From positions 6,373,072 to 6,437,071 of the forward strand of contig CM076659.1 of the NCBI GenBank assembly GCA_038496675.1: DNA of 64,000 bases, written 5' to 3'. Positions within the stretch are counted from its first letter, which is position 1, and each line of letters begins with the position of its first letter. The translations under genes were made by a program, and so were the position numbers. Source of the stretch: Rachycentron canadum. Taxonomy: Eukaryota > Chordata > Actinopteri > Carangiformes > Rachycentridae. Below the pieces are notes generated by a model. It searched no databases, was not told where the DNA came from, and saw only the letters and a list, made by a program, of their open reading frames with translations. Below are positions 35,401-49,500 of this stretch, piece after piece.

Positions 35401-38400
35401 ACTATATGAGCCTAGTGTTTATCCTTTACCTCCGTTGTCTTAGCAATTAGATGGCAGCACTACTAAATTTCTGTTCCACTTGCCTGTCCTAAAATTAAAA
35501 TTTCTGTAATAATGACAACCCTTTTTAATGGATTTACATCAGTAAGCTCAACAATATTGCATTTGCGTGCTTTGTTTATAATATTTCACAAAAATGTTCC
35601 CCGCACGACAAAATGCCACAATGATATACGACTAACATTTTCATGTGCAAGCCCATTTTGCGTGAGACAAATGCTTCTGCTCTGTCTGTTTGGTGTTTTA
35701 ATGATTCACACTGAGCCTCACTTCCATAACATCTCTATGTACGTGAGAGATGATCTGTTCTGTACTGCGTTCTTAGGTGTAAGAGGACTGACAGTAAAGT
35801 GAGGAAGTTCAGCTGGCACATCAGGATGATGCTGCACGAGATGTCTTGATCGCTCCCTGACACTATTTACATATTTCTGTCTCTCTGTCTATTGCCCTCC
35901 TAGCTGAACTAGTCCTGACATCTGATTACTTTTGCATCAAAATGTTTTGTCATCCTGAGAGGCATTAATGATCCCAACTGCCTGTTAATAAAGGATGGGG
36001 AAGACCACCCTCGCTCCCCCCTTCCCTATTTTCCTCATCAACTTTTGTTATTATAGGTGCAAAGGCCTCAACAGGGGCTGACCTACATCCTTTTTGTTTT
36101 CTTTTCCCCTTGAATACTTAATTTAACATCTATTACAGTTTTGAATTTTGCTGTATATAAGAATCTGGTGAGATCTGGCATTGATATGTGTCTTCAGTGA
36201 TCCAATTACCAGTAGACAGCTCAAGGTATGTGAGTTCACACCTGGCTTTTTGTCTCCAGTTACCACTTATATGCAAACAAAAAGGTATCCTGTGTTGTTT
36301 TTAGCCAATCCAACAGATGGGTGTGTTGTCAATGTAATGTATGGGCAGAATGAATGAAGTTCTACAGTGAAGTAAGGTCTTAAGCTATTTGAAATAGTAG
36401 AATATTTTCAGTTCATTACGAAGCTATGCTGAGACTAATCACACTGCCGCAGAGGATGTCAGTTGAGTATGTGATCCCACAGTGTGGCCCAGGATCCAGG
36501 ATTAGGGTTGTTACACGCAAACTGAATCATTTCCAGTAAAACCTTAGTGAAGACAGTTAAAAACAAGAAGAAATCTAGGTAGATTTGATGAAGTGAAGCC
36601 CAATATAGACAGAGTGTGAGAGGGAAAAAAAAGAGATGAAGTGGAGGCACAGGCAAGGAAGAGAGGACAAGGCTGCTGAAGACATTAAAGGTTGAGAGGG
36701 AGGTCATGCTCACTGCAGCAACTCAGAACCAAGGCAAGAAGTGTGGGGCACACATGCACAGATAAATGCACACTTTTTACACAAGTGCAGTGGATTCACT
36801 GTGGAAACATACACATAAATTCATAATGCAAATGCACCCACATGGACACTTGAGCCACTGTTCACCCAAACATGCTCACAGTCACACCAAACAACACTTA
36901 AAGATCTATAGCTTCAGGAGCATGCTGAAAGAAAGCAAGTCCATTCATCCCTTCTGTCTCTCATTCATCAACTAATTCCTCAATTTCTCAGTCATTTCAA
37001 TCAGATCTTCACAGAGATTGTCCTTGCCCATGGGAGAGTGATGTCTTTTTGGGGATTATGGCAAATTGCCACACCTTTTTCTACATTTACATCTTGTTTT
37101 AGCGTTTGCATTGTGCTCGCCCATTTTCTCAGTTTGGGAGTCTGTGTATGGAATGCGTGTGAGTGTGTTTGCTCTGTTTATGTGTCTGTGTGTTGAATCT
37201 TGATCACGCTGTTTGTCTGAGAACGCTGTTACCACAGCATCTAGCCCCCCTCTGCATTGGCATTTACTCCCCAACCCCCCATATCTGGTTTTTGTGCGTT
37301 TGCCATTGCAGCATCTTGTTCGCAGCCTCCCCACTTTTTCTATTTTACCCTTCGGGAAGAACACAGAACAAGGGTGAGAAGGTTGCCCAGTTCCCACCTT
37401 TGGGCTCTCACACTCCCACAGAAACACACCCGCGCTCAAACACACTCTCAGCACATGCACAGTGTCTCCCTCCATTGTCTGATTTGCATATGAGCCCGAG
37501 TAGTTCATTAATGCACAGACATACTGTGGAATTGTTCAAGTCTCAAAGATGGGGAGCCCCAGAACTCCATTGTCATTGTATTGGGGGTTTACTGGTTTCT
37601 GGATCTCAGTCCTGCTGCTTGCCTCTTTAAGGACCAAAACACCAGCACTTGAACCCTGCTGGACACCACTCAGACTCCTTCAACACCACTCCCTCTCTCC
37701 ATTTTATCCACTTACCCCCTCCTTTCCACTTGCCACTTCTTTGGGAACTCTCTGTACCCATCACTTTCTGAGACCATGTCCACAGTAATGTGGATACATT
37801 TAAAGACAAAAAACAATCCTCTCTGTTTGGGCCCTCTGTGCATGCTAACATGGTGCTTTTCACACCCAGATTTTGGGTGTGAAAAGTGCCACTTTTGGAA
37901 ATTTGGATACATATGAAAGTACTTTAATTAATTGTGTTGAAGTAAACTAACAATCATACATCAGCTCCTTTGTTATTAATTTTTCAGTTTGTGCTGTAAA
38001 CTTTCCACTCAAGAAATATAATTCTAATCACAGACAAGTTAGTTGAAGCTTAAAGGGCCTGATTTAACACAACATGCTAAGAGTAATACTAAAAAATAGG
38101 AATTTCGCCCAATTGTTTATACAGTACTCTCTTTCCCTGAGGAGCGTTATAACTGCATTGTATATGTATCTGATACAGCAGCATTGTTTAAGTCTTATTA
38201 TTATCTATATATAAACCTAGTAGTAAGGTAACACCTTAAGCCTCCACCTGAGTTGTTGTTTTGTGTTAGAACTGGACTGTGTGAAATTACAGGAGTAAGT
38301 GGGGAAGCTGTGAATAAGATGCTGCAAAGGCAACACACAAAAAACTACAGTCGACTGACTCTTATCTGTGTTTCCATCTTTGGTGTATTCTTGTGTTCTG

Positions 38401-41400
38401 TGTTGGGAAGAAAGTGGTTTCTGCCAGGTCACATCTCTGCATGCCCTGGGGAACGGCTCCATGTGCGATGGGTTTAAAACCTCTGAGCAGTGCCAAAGCC
38501 TGGACATGGTCCTGCAGAGCAGCCTTAAAGGGTCCTAGAAGACTTGGAGTCCAGCCAGGAACAGGGCGCTTGCCTGGCCAGTGTCAGACCCTCTCCTTTG
38601 TTCTCAAAGCTGGGACGGAGCGTCCCACAGAGCCTTGCTGGTTTGGCTGCTGGGTTCAGGGCTAGACGTGACATCCTGCCCCTGGCTCCTGTCCCTGGTC
38701 CTTTGGCCCTCCCTGGCTCTGCCTGGCCTTCTGATGTTGAGCTGTAGAGAGCAGAAGGTGAAGCTGTTGGAGGCTAAATGAGACCAAAGGTCTTGGCCCT
38801 CCTGCCATTCTCCTTTTCTTCACATTGCCTCTCATGTGTAGCTGAAATTCATCTGAATGAACCCCTCTCATGCTTCAGACTTCAGACACAGTGACTGAGA
38901 CTTGGTTTGTGGAGAGCTAAATTCTCTGGCTTTTTGATCTTTGCCTGAAATGTCATGCAGCATATTTGTAACTTGATTGTATAGATTGTGGTCAAATGTG
39001 AACAAACACTGCACAGTGTACATCTGTCTGGTTACGGGCTGCTGTAATGAAAGAACGTACATGCTCAGTAAAAATTCAGGCATCAACACTTGTCAACACT
39101 ACTTGGAAGCAGCCTTAGTTAATATTTTTTATATTCTCTTATAGTACCTGCTCTGGAGATGATCTGCATTAGGATGTTTGTCCAATACCATAAACAACCA
39201 CTTTAACCAACATTTGAGCTCATTCCATATTTTATTCCCTTGTCCTCCTATAACCCCACCACCCAGCTTCAGCAGCTCGCAAAAAAGTACTTAGAGTTTC
39301 ATTAGCTTTCATTTTTATAAACGTCCACTTTTTATTTTGGACAGAACAAAGAGTAATAGATCCATGCCACGTTGTAGTGATTTTCCATTTCTTTACGGAG
39401 ACGTGCGTATGTGTGAGCACTTGTCTGTGTGTTACTTTTAAGTAGTGAATAAGCAGACTTTGATGATAACAAGCGAGGCGGTCACCCACTTGGCTTTACC
39501 AGTCTGCAGTACCTGGTCCAAACAGATGAAGCATTTTTCAAGTGTGGCGTGCATGCGCATACACACACACATACTCACACACACCTACTCACACAGACAC
39601 ACAGACACAGAGACAGAATACACGGTTTTACCCACTTGGTGAGGGAGCGAGAGAGTTGCATGAAGTGGCTCTTAGTCTTGTTATTATTGTTCACAGTGAA
39701 AGAATGTCTCGCTCTGAGCCCAGGAAACCATTAAATTTTCCACAGAGAAGAAGAATGAAGGAGTGAGCAAAATGAGTGAAAGGAGGAGGAAGAGGGCAGA
39801 TGGAGAGAGAGAGAAGAAAAAAACAGGAGTGACAAAATGTGTGCCAAATGAGAAAAGGAGGCAAGATGAAAAGGATTATTCGTTTCCCGGTGGTACTTCG
39901 CTGACTTTTAAAAGAGCCCTTTTGCAGCAGCTGCACCTCCGCTCCCTTTTCAACCCAACTCCTCCTCACCGGCAAACAACAAACAGTGACACAGAGCTGG
40001 TCAGTTCTCTAGCAACAGCCAGCAGTTTTCCACATGGCCAAAGCTTTTGAATTCAGCGGACCTGAAATTAATCCATCTAGGTGTCAGCAGCCACTGTGTG
40101 GAAAAGTTTGTTAGGACACTACTGATGAAAGAATTTGACGTTGGTTTCAGTCGGTTGCTGCTATGCTAATATTTGCCTTAATCAGTGTGTGCCTGCAGGC
40201 TTTTCTGTCACCTGCTGCATGAGCTTAGTTATCCTGACATCAATTAGACATGACAAAGTCTCTCCCAGCTCAGACGGGTACATTGGACGTCATTTTCTCA
40301 GAACACACAAATAATGACCCGCACACACGCATTTTTCAAAGTTAAATTCCAATTGATTATTAGTTTCTTTTGCCCTTGATTATTTTTCTTTCCAGATTTA
40401 ACTTCAGTGCAGTCAAATCAGTTCTGAAAAGCTGATCCAAAAAGAGCACTAACACTCCACTCACTGAATCCTTGCAGTGCCATCAATAACCCGCAGCATA
40501 TGTTAATGTAGTGTACCTTCCCCTCAGGTACGCAGTGGCAGGTTATGACATGCTAAAAGGCTTCAAGCCACAGCTATCAGGACTCTGCATGCATGTTATT
40601 TTCACTGAAGGGGCCCATTCAGACACTATGTTATGTGTACGTGTGTGACCTCACATTCTATGTGTCACATGTCAGAGAGTGACAGTGTGTGAGTTTGAGG
40701 CATCTAGAGTTGAGTGTTTGCCTGCATACTGTCCCAGCAGTGCTGGATTTGTTCATGAGGGCACTGTTTTCTTATGTGTTTCGTTGTTTACCTTTGTCCT
40801 CCTGGCCTAAACATTATAACCCGTTGACAGATTTTTGATGAGTATTGAAGAAGTTTATAGTGCACTGGTTTTTGTGTGGAACCGGTGGGTTTACGCTTCA
40901 CAGGTCCTACAGGTCCAGACACAGTACAGCCAGCCCTTTCCCTCTTTTTGTTTCCATTCTTCTTTCAGCAACTGTTCAAGAAAACAGCCTCCATGCTGGC
41001 TGGGATGAAAGATTGATAGAGAGAGAAGGGATCAGACTAAAAAAACTTTCAACTGATTTCATTCAGAGATAAAAACATGGCAACACATTTTGTTAATTTT
41101 GTCCAAAGTTATTATCTGCTCTCTCAGACATGAGTGGCCCCGATCCTGTTCCTCCAATTGTCATATCTGCATACTAAGATGCTCCACGGCTTAAATAGAG
41201 GTGGTATAAAGTTACTGTGGTTAGCGCAGTCCATGTTGAAACTGCTAGTCTTTCTTATGTTTTTACAATCATACTTTTGTTTTTTTAGGCCATTTTTCCC
41301 TGTGTTCTTTTCTTTAGAAGAGGCAATATTCAGGTGGTTTTTAAAGGGCATTTCTTTGCCATGCCAGGGGCATTAACTTCCAACAATGTGCCCATCAAAA

Positions 41401-44400
41401 CCTGTGCCCATCAAAATAAGATCAAACCCAACCCAGCTCATTTTCACCCTCTCTGTGAAATTTATAAGCTAAAGTGTACCCCTTTTGCTACCTTCCAGTT
41501 CTCTCCCCTCCCCCTGTCTTAAATTAGAGTTTCTGACAGAAACAGCATTGTTTGATTTAGCTCAACAGGAGACCACCAACAGTGCACCTCTCAGCAGAAA
41601 CATTTGTTTAAAGTTTTTGATAATTTTTCTTCTCTTTTATGCCTCATCATCTCTTTTTTCCCCCTTCTGTGCTGCCATGGTTGTGTTTTTAACAAATCAT
41701 TAACAGGCTACAGCTCAGTCTGGGCGCAGCCACTGCTTGGCACCCCATAGGAGGAGTGCTGACAGGGTGAGGGGCTGAGGGAGCATAGTTCAAGAGGTTA
41801 GGTCAGATGGTTCAGTCTTAGCGCTAGTGGAAGGATGAAGCTGGGTGAAGGCGGGTGGCAGGAGGGTAAGAGCAAGGGGGAGGTGTGAAGGTCATGAGGG
41901 CGAAAATGAGAGTTTAGAGATGGTGTCATGCTGAGCTGATCCAGAACCCTCTAGCTGCCAGCCTGAGGTGTTTGCCTTGCCATTAACTCTGCCACTATTT
42001 ATTTTCAAATCTGCTGCAGCTGTGCCACTTTGCCTGAAACGTCTGGTTTCTTTTTTTGCAAAGCAATGCATTCAGATTTTTGATAAGCACCACTGGACAG
42101 AATAGACGGGTCTCACAAATGCAGTCAGACACTTATTCAGTGTGTGGCTGGATGGCCTCTGCTTTGGTCTTGCAGTTACATGTTTGAGGTGGGCTTTTAA
42201 GACCAAAATTAGGGGCAAGTCAGTAAGCAGTGGTCTGTGTCAGACAGGCGTAACAGCTCGCCTACCCATAAAGCCAGGAGGAGATAAAGAGATAAAAGTG
42301 CCCAGTCTGGGAGCTGATGCCCATAAAAGCGCTGCCATTGGTTCTCAGGGCTCCGTCGAAATGTGATCCTGTAAAAATATTTTCTCCTCATTAACCTGTC
42401 ATCCATGGAGCCGTGACGCACAGTCAGGCAAAGGAGTGCTGGGACAGAGCGGAGTGGATTGTGGGGGTTGTCAGGGGCCCAAGGGGGAGACTTACCAGTC
42501 TAGAAGCTTTATTTGAAGGTCGTGCTGTGGTAATGTGTTGAGTAAGGTGAAAAGGCCTTGGTGGGCCCCGAGTGTTTAAACAGCAGCAGTTAGCGTAGTC
42601 TCCCCAAACGCAGACCCCAGACATGTTCAGGGCACTCGCACACCTCAACACACACACACATATGTACATATTTTCACAGACTGTGGTGAAAGTGCATTTG
42701 TGTGGGCCACTATTCTGAGACACAGCTTGTTTGGACATGTCTTTCACTGGTGCTGTCCCTCTGTCCACCCTGCTAGATTGTTAGTGCTATTTGTCTAGCT
42801 GCATTTGTGTTTGCGTGAGCCACGGTGTTTACGTGTGTCCGTCAGCGGACAGAGGCCCCCCAGCCATGCCCCCATGTCTGGCCAGAATGTGTGTGTTTCA
42901 ACAGTCTTGAGACCATAGAGGGGGAGCATTGTGAGAGCTATATGTTTGAGAGAGAGAGTACGGATGTAGGGATCAAGGCCTGTGTTTATTGGTTTTTGAC
43001 TTAAGATTGGCTGAATGTGACCCTGGGTCAGGGTGCTGGCCCAGGCTAGTCTAGGTTAGGTCTGTCTGGCTCTGGGTCACACTAGGCCTCTTTGTATACC
43101 CTTTGAGTCCAGATATGTCTGGGGTGACATCCAGCTGAATAACGTACTGCGAATAGACCACAAGTGCGACATGGTGACCATATTTGTCTGTTTGGGTCAA
43201 ATGTCCATTTCATTCTGAGAGCAGTCAGGCAAATTGTAATCCTGACATAATATCCTATTCACTATTGTGTTCATGCTTGACCTACAATGTTATAAAACAG
43301 ACTCCATTTTGTATGGCATGTTATTTTTGGATGATATATCTTTTGCCAGAGCCAAACAGTGTCCAACATTAGTGACCTCATCTTTTCTGCAACCAACCTT
43401 ACATCACACTCTTGGAGCCGCTCTGTCTCACACTGAAGTAGGTGTTCAGTTGACTAGCAGATCACTGTACAACTCAGTGCTCTTTCCTGAAGAGATCTGA
43501 GCTGTACTGATACCGTTAACATGAATAGACTCATTGAAAACTGCATTTAGCAATTCTGCACAGTGCACACACACATACAAAGGGACACATCAGCAAGGGG
43601 TAGGGTGGATGAAAACTCAACTGGAGATATGAGCAGGAAATCAGCAGCAGATGTGGGGTGTAAAGTAATGCATATGGAGGCAGGGAAACCCTGTCACTAT
43701 GACAACTAGTCCACTTCGTCTTCTGGTCTTTCCTCCATCAAGCCTGAAGAGGACAACTTTGATCTTGACACTGCTGTGTGGCTGCAAAACAACAAGTGAG
43801 AGCCTCAAATGGAAGACGTGATAGGTCTCCTTCATAATAGCTTATTATATTTTTATTACCTTGGGAATGACAATTAAAAGACAGTGTCATAAAAGCAATC
43901 AAAAGCAAGAGAAAGCACAGAGGAGCGCAAAGGGTAAGCTTGGTGATTCAAAAAGGTCTGCTTGACTTAAATTTTCTGCTCTCTCAGTATTGTCATTACA
44001 GTTTCTTAAAGTCCAAGTAGATCTAAATCGATCAAATCAGTTTTTTTTTATTGTCTAAAAACCAAAGCTTTTAAAATGGAAAAGCAGCTAATCTTCAAGG
44101 AGTATCTTGACATTTTTGCCTTTTTTCAAAATAAATCACCTCTCATGCTAACTACAGAGGTCTCCCCCTGTTTGTTCCACAGAAACCCATTTTCTTGTTG
44201 CCGGAAGCATAAATGTATTCTTTCCTATACTTCAGAGGCTGTGTTCTGATAAAAACTGACCTTACGCTTTGTTTTTACTGTCGCAATAATATATATTTTT
44301 AATTAACTTTTTAACTGATAATAAGTTTTACCTGGCTGCCATTTGGACCACTTTTAGACACTTCTGGCTGATCTTCGCCTGACAGCGAGGAAGAAAAGAA

Positions 44401-46460
44401 GCAGAAGGCAAAAGAGGTGTAGGTTTTCATGAGGTTTCCTTGGCTGCAGCACAAAACTCGATTTATGTGTCTGATTAATTGCTTTTCATATAAATCTTAG
44501 GTATGGTGCCTGGGGCATCCCTCCCTACCTCGAAGTGTGTGAAAAAGCAAAGCGGATATGGAGGGAAGGGTACACAATAAAGGAGAGGAACAAGGTGACA
44601 GTTGTGTGTTGGAGTCGATGAGCTGGTAATAAAATTTGCTCTGACAGCAGCACAGCCACTATCTGTGCTTGAGTAAAGTCTGTGTGGCCTGAAAAGAATG
44701 ATGCTGTGTCGCCAAGGGGCTCAGAGTCATAATAGATCTGCAAAGCATTGTGTAACTATGTCAAGCCCTGTGGAGATATGTGTTTATTTAATGCTGATGA
44801 TTGAGGTTGTGTAATTGTTTACACTGGGGCGTCTTGTTATTCAAATGAGCTTGAGCAATTTTCCTCCTCTTGTTAAAGTTAAATTCATTTGTAAATTTGC
44901 ACTGAAGAAGATTGCTTTCATGTAAGCAGTGACCTCTGCACATTCATTAGCAAATGCAAAGGAAAACACACGATTTATATGCATCGCATAGCAGAGTATT
45001 CTGTCACTTGTAAACATACTGTTTTCATTTTGAGTTTCTTGCTCTTTATGTGGCTGCTATTGAACACAGCTCTTTAATTCTCCTCTCATCTGTTTTTTTT
45101 TTTTTCTCTTGTCTCCATCTTTTTCCAAGCCCTCCCTCCTCATCCCAGGCTTCCAACATCCTCTCTCCGTGCTGGCACTCAGACTACTCCTATCACTTCC
45201 ATCAGCTCTCCTCAGTCTATGTCTCATTGACGTTAAATACCATCTCTTTACTCATCTGCACCTAATTTTCGCTCGCCCCTCCCTGTCTACCTCCTATCTC
45301 CATTTCATTTCTCACACCTCTGATGGCAGCCAGGTCCATCTGCTGAAGGCTGTGCATGTTTCCTTTTTTCTCCACTCATTTGTTCATCCTCCGTCTCCCC
45401 TTCTGTCTCTCTAAACAAGCCTTTCAGCATTTGTCCATCACCTGCATCACCTTCATTTGCGTCTGAACTTGTGAGCAAGGAAAGGAGGGAGGGATGGTGA
45501 TGGATTGCTTGGCGTGGGAGGTTTTGAGCATTTAGAGAAGGAATAGAAGAGAGAAAGACCAAAACCTTCATCTAGAGAGCCTCATTTTGTCTGTCAAGTG
45601 GCGAGTAGAGCCCAATGGAATTAAATGGACATAAAAAAAAACTCGCGCACAAAATTTTTTTTTTATCACATTGCTTTGTGGCCATTTACTTGTTGTCCAA
45701 TTATCACTTCCTGTGGCCTCTTTACGCCACCGGCCACTTTATAACATACTGCAGATTTGTAGTTATTACTTCCAGTTATTGGATTGGTGGCATTTCGGTC
45801 ATCTTCAGGAAGCCATTACTACATTTTATGTTGATATTAGTAACTGTTAGATAAAGGGATGGATGTTGGGAGCAAACTGAGGCAAAAGCAGGAAACACAG
45901 GGCTGAAGATGAGCCAAGGAAGCCGCAGGGGCTGCTGTGAATTACAGGCCCTTCAAGCCAACTGGGGGAAGTTAAAGAAAAAAGGAAAAAAAATAAGTGG
46001 GAAGATAAAGAAAGTCAGTGGTGAACTCAGTCTTTACTTTCTGTCCAATAAAAAAAAATGAACTGACAGATAGGTAATGGCAAGTCAAGCTTTTTTCTTT
46101 CCTCCCTTCTGTCTTCTTTTCTCTCTCGTCTGTCCAGACCACTAATAGCTGTGGCCTTTCATACTCTTCATCCCACTCTTTATCCTTTTTTCTTTTCGGG
46201 AAGTGGGGGGAAGGAATAAGGATTCAGAAATAAGGAATGCTCTTTATTTCTATTACAAATACACTAGCTTTTGGTCATGGAATAGTCTGTCCTTGCATGT
46301 TTTCATTCTTCTTCGATGGTTTTCACTCTTTCTCTTCAAAGGCTGGCTACTCCCTTTCCCCTCTCACTCTGCACATTCAGGTTGAGTTGAAGTATAATGT
46401 CAGGGTGCAGGGGCCTATAGCAGGAAGCATATGTATCTCACTGTGTTTTAACTCCTGAGC

Positions 46461-46517
<57 letters not shown>

Positions 46518-49500
46518 CTGCATATAGAGGCGCGCCTGCTGCAGTGTTGAAGGAGTGTATAGAGGTGAGGTAGAGTGTGAGAGTGTCAAGTTGACTGCGC
46601 TGACAGTTGTAGAAGGCTGTAGGTTGTTGGGACACGGGGAGCATCCGATCAATGTGTGTGTCCATTGCAGCTACAGATTGGTGGCATTCCACCGGCAGCC
46701 ATCTGTTAGCAGAGGCACTTAAAGCATGTCTGTGCCTTTGACTTCACTCAGAATTGCTTTTTTTTCCCCTTTTCTTTCCCTCCTCTTTTTAACCTGCACA
46801 TTGGTATGGGCTTGTACGCTTTTTTCACGACTATGAAAACTAGATGAGGACCCCCAACTTGAGGGGAAATCCTGACTGATCACTGTGTCCTTCACATTCT
46901 TCTGTTTTCCATTTTGCATGGCATCCTATCCTGCATGTAAAAGCAGGCTACATATTTTCCATGTAGGCCCACTGATAGATGGGTCGTGGTGCTTGTCTCG
47001 CAACAGTATTTTTAAAGCAATGGTATTTCCTTTGTCTTGCTTACTTCCTAATGACAATTGTAATTTTTTTTTTTTTCTTTTTCTCTTTTGTTTTGTTTTA
47101 AGTTCAATCGCCAAGGACTTTATGACCTCAGTTGTGTATAAAACATGTGCTCATGAAATGCTGGAGTCTGTGTCCTACAGTTTAATGTCTTCGTAAACTA
47201 TAAATATTATTGTGTATGTTGAGACAGTGCAGTGGGTCTGTGGCAGGCGCCTGCTTGTTTACAGAGCTATCTCAGCAGTTTGTATTTGTTTGGAGTCATG
47301 TGATAGAACGCAGGTCCCTGATAATGGAGTCTCTTCCTCCTCCTCCTCCTCCTCCTCTCCCTGTCTCGTTTTTTTCGTCCTTTGCCCTGCAGCTGTTTTT
47401 GTTCAGCTGTTCAGCTTGGTTTATTTTCCATCAAAAATGTTAGGTCAAATACAGACTTGTACCTTTTTCACAAGCACACATTACAATACGCCCGTGTGTT
47501 TACATTTCCTGCTCAACACTGCAGACGACATAACGCTCCTGCTCAGAGAAGCCTAGTGCTCGAGCTTAAACAGAGCAAAGATTGATCCAGGTCTCAACCC
47601 TCCTCCTGACCCTGAGGTCAGTTTACAACTTGTCAAACCTTTGACCCTAAAGCGTAACTAGTGGAGTGTGGAGGTGGTGTAACTGGGGCTACGACAAATG
47701 ATTATTTTTCATTGCTGAATATTTGTCAGAAATGTTTGATTAATTAGTATAAAATGTCAGAAAACTCAATGTTTTCAAGTTGCTTGTTGTGTGAAACAAG
47801 CACAGTTAAAAAAAAAACAAAAAAACCATTGAATTTCTGAAAATGTTTTTGAAAAAGCAGGAAGTCCTCACATTTAAGAAGTAGTGATAAACAAATGTTT
47901 GGCATTTTTGCTGGATAAAACAAGCTTGTTGGCATTTTATCTTCATCAATTTATCGATCATGAATAATAAATTCTTTCGGAAGGAGGTGTAACTTCCTTC
48001 TCTCTGTTCCTTTTTAATTCTCCAGGGGCAGTACCGACCTTCAGACCTCCTCTGTCCGGAAACCTATGTCTGGGTGCCAATAGAGCGATGCCTACCCCAG
48101 CTGGAGAACAGCCGCTATGCTCGTTTCAACCAGAATCCTGATGCAGGTACATCTACGCAACACATTCCAGGAACACAGTGTTTTCTTACATTTATTCCAT
48201 GCGGCTACATACATTCATTACATTAATAACACACTGTGATGCTGCTGGGAGATTGGTCTTGGATCCTAAATGCAGTTCTGCATGAACCCATGAACCTCGT
48301 CTTAGCGTCTGATCTGGTTTCACTGTGATGGTGTATTGAAAACGGTGGACTTGCTCCAAGGCAGCGCTCAGCCATTGAACAGGGGTAAGCAGGGGGCCAG
48401 TGACCTCTGATCGCACAGCCTTGTCTCCCCATGGTTCTTCAGTGTGGTCAGAGCAGGGTCAGTGCTGTCGTTATGGAAGGTCCATGTTGTCATTAGATGA
48501 ATAGTGATATCAGTGGTAATAAACCACATGCAGAATGTAGACTGGCAGACGCCTATTGCCTCAACTGTCTGGGTTAGAGACTGAATTTTGAATGATTTTC
48601 TGCATAGGTGCATGGCCAGAGAGACCAATAGATTTTCTGTCTCCATATTTCTTAAACCTCTTTCTGCTCACCATCCTGTGTTGATTCTGCATTTTTGCCC
48701 CTTAGGTGGTTTTATGTGAACATTGACACACACACACTCTGCGGATATTGTAAGTCGTCGTAACCTGAAAGATTGAGTTTACAGGAACCAGCCATCCCCT
48801 GTTTACTCTTCCCCATTAATCTGCATCACCAAACAGGCACCAAACAGGAAAGGGCCACTGATAGACAGTAATGGGAGATGTGAGAGGACAAGGATTTGAT
48901 TGTCAGCTACGCAGGAACTGATAGATGGGGGGTAAGAGCGGGATTAATAGAAGAGAAGATGGAATGGGAGAGGGAAGAGATGTGATAAAAATGATTTTAT
49001 AGATATGGGATATATATGGGATGTGAAAGGGAGGTAGGCTGGTAGCTGTATAGTGGCATTAGACGGGAGAGAAGTACAATAAAATGAGAGATAGTTTGTC
49101 AGATAGGTGGAGGACAAAGAAGGAATATATAAAAGTGGAGAGACGGATAATGAATTTCATGTATTGAAGTCGTACTTGGACTTAGTGCCATGCAGAGAGG
49201 TCAAAACCAGCACACACGCCCCTTTCCTCTGCCCATATTGTTTGGGTCAGATTGTATCATCAGTTAAAGATCATAGGCATTAAGTTCACCATCTATAAAG
49301 AATCTAAATCCTAACACTAATAATAATTAACTAACTAATAATAGTAGGAAATTATGATTCTGCACTTTTTTTTTCTTTTTTTTTTTTAAATTTCATTTCT
49401 AGATTTTGTTGCTGATGACAATAATTGTGGTGAAAGCACCATACCCAGGAGAATCAAAACCATTTAAAAGACCATTAGTAGCCCGGTCATTTACAACGTT

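Larger units (their letters stand above)
35273..48025 (+). other. ate1: ate1 intron 10 (largest, about 12.7 kb)
   Basis: Holds a long hairpin (37852-37890), (GT)n at 46463-46516, (TCC)n at 47335-47357, a hAT-like element (47685-47980) and candidate regulatory blocks near 35820-36010, 40195-40445, 42200-42420 and 44750-45000. Long frames at 37056-37630 have no domain content. Confidence 0.6.

Noticed and set aside
37056..37630. Overlapping 150- and 155-codon open frames on both strands
   Set aside because: Low-complexity His/Ser/Pro/Leu-rich content, no domain, and no splice-compatible boundaries. Long frames on both strands at once point to composition, not coding.
37852..37890. Hairpin as a microRNA precursor
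   Set aside because: The stem is only 17 pairs and the loop five bases; precursors need longer stems and larger loops.
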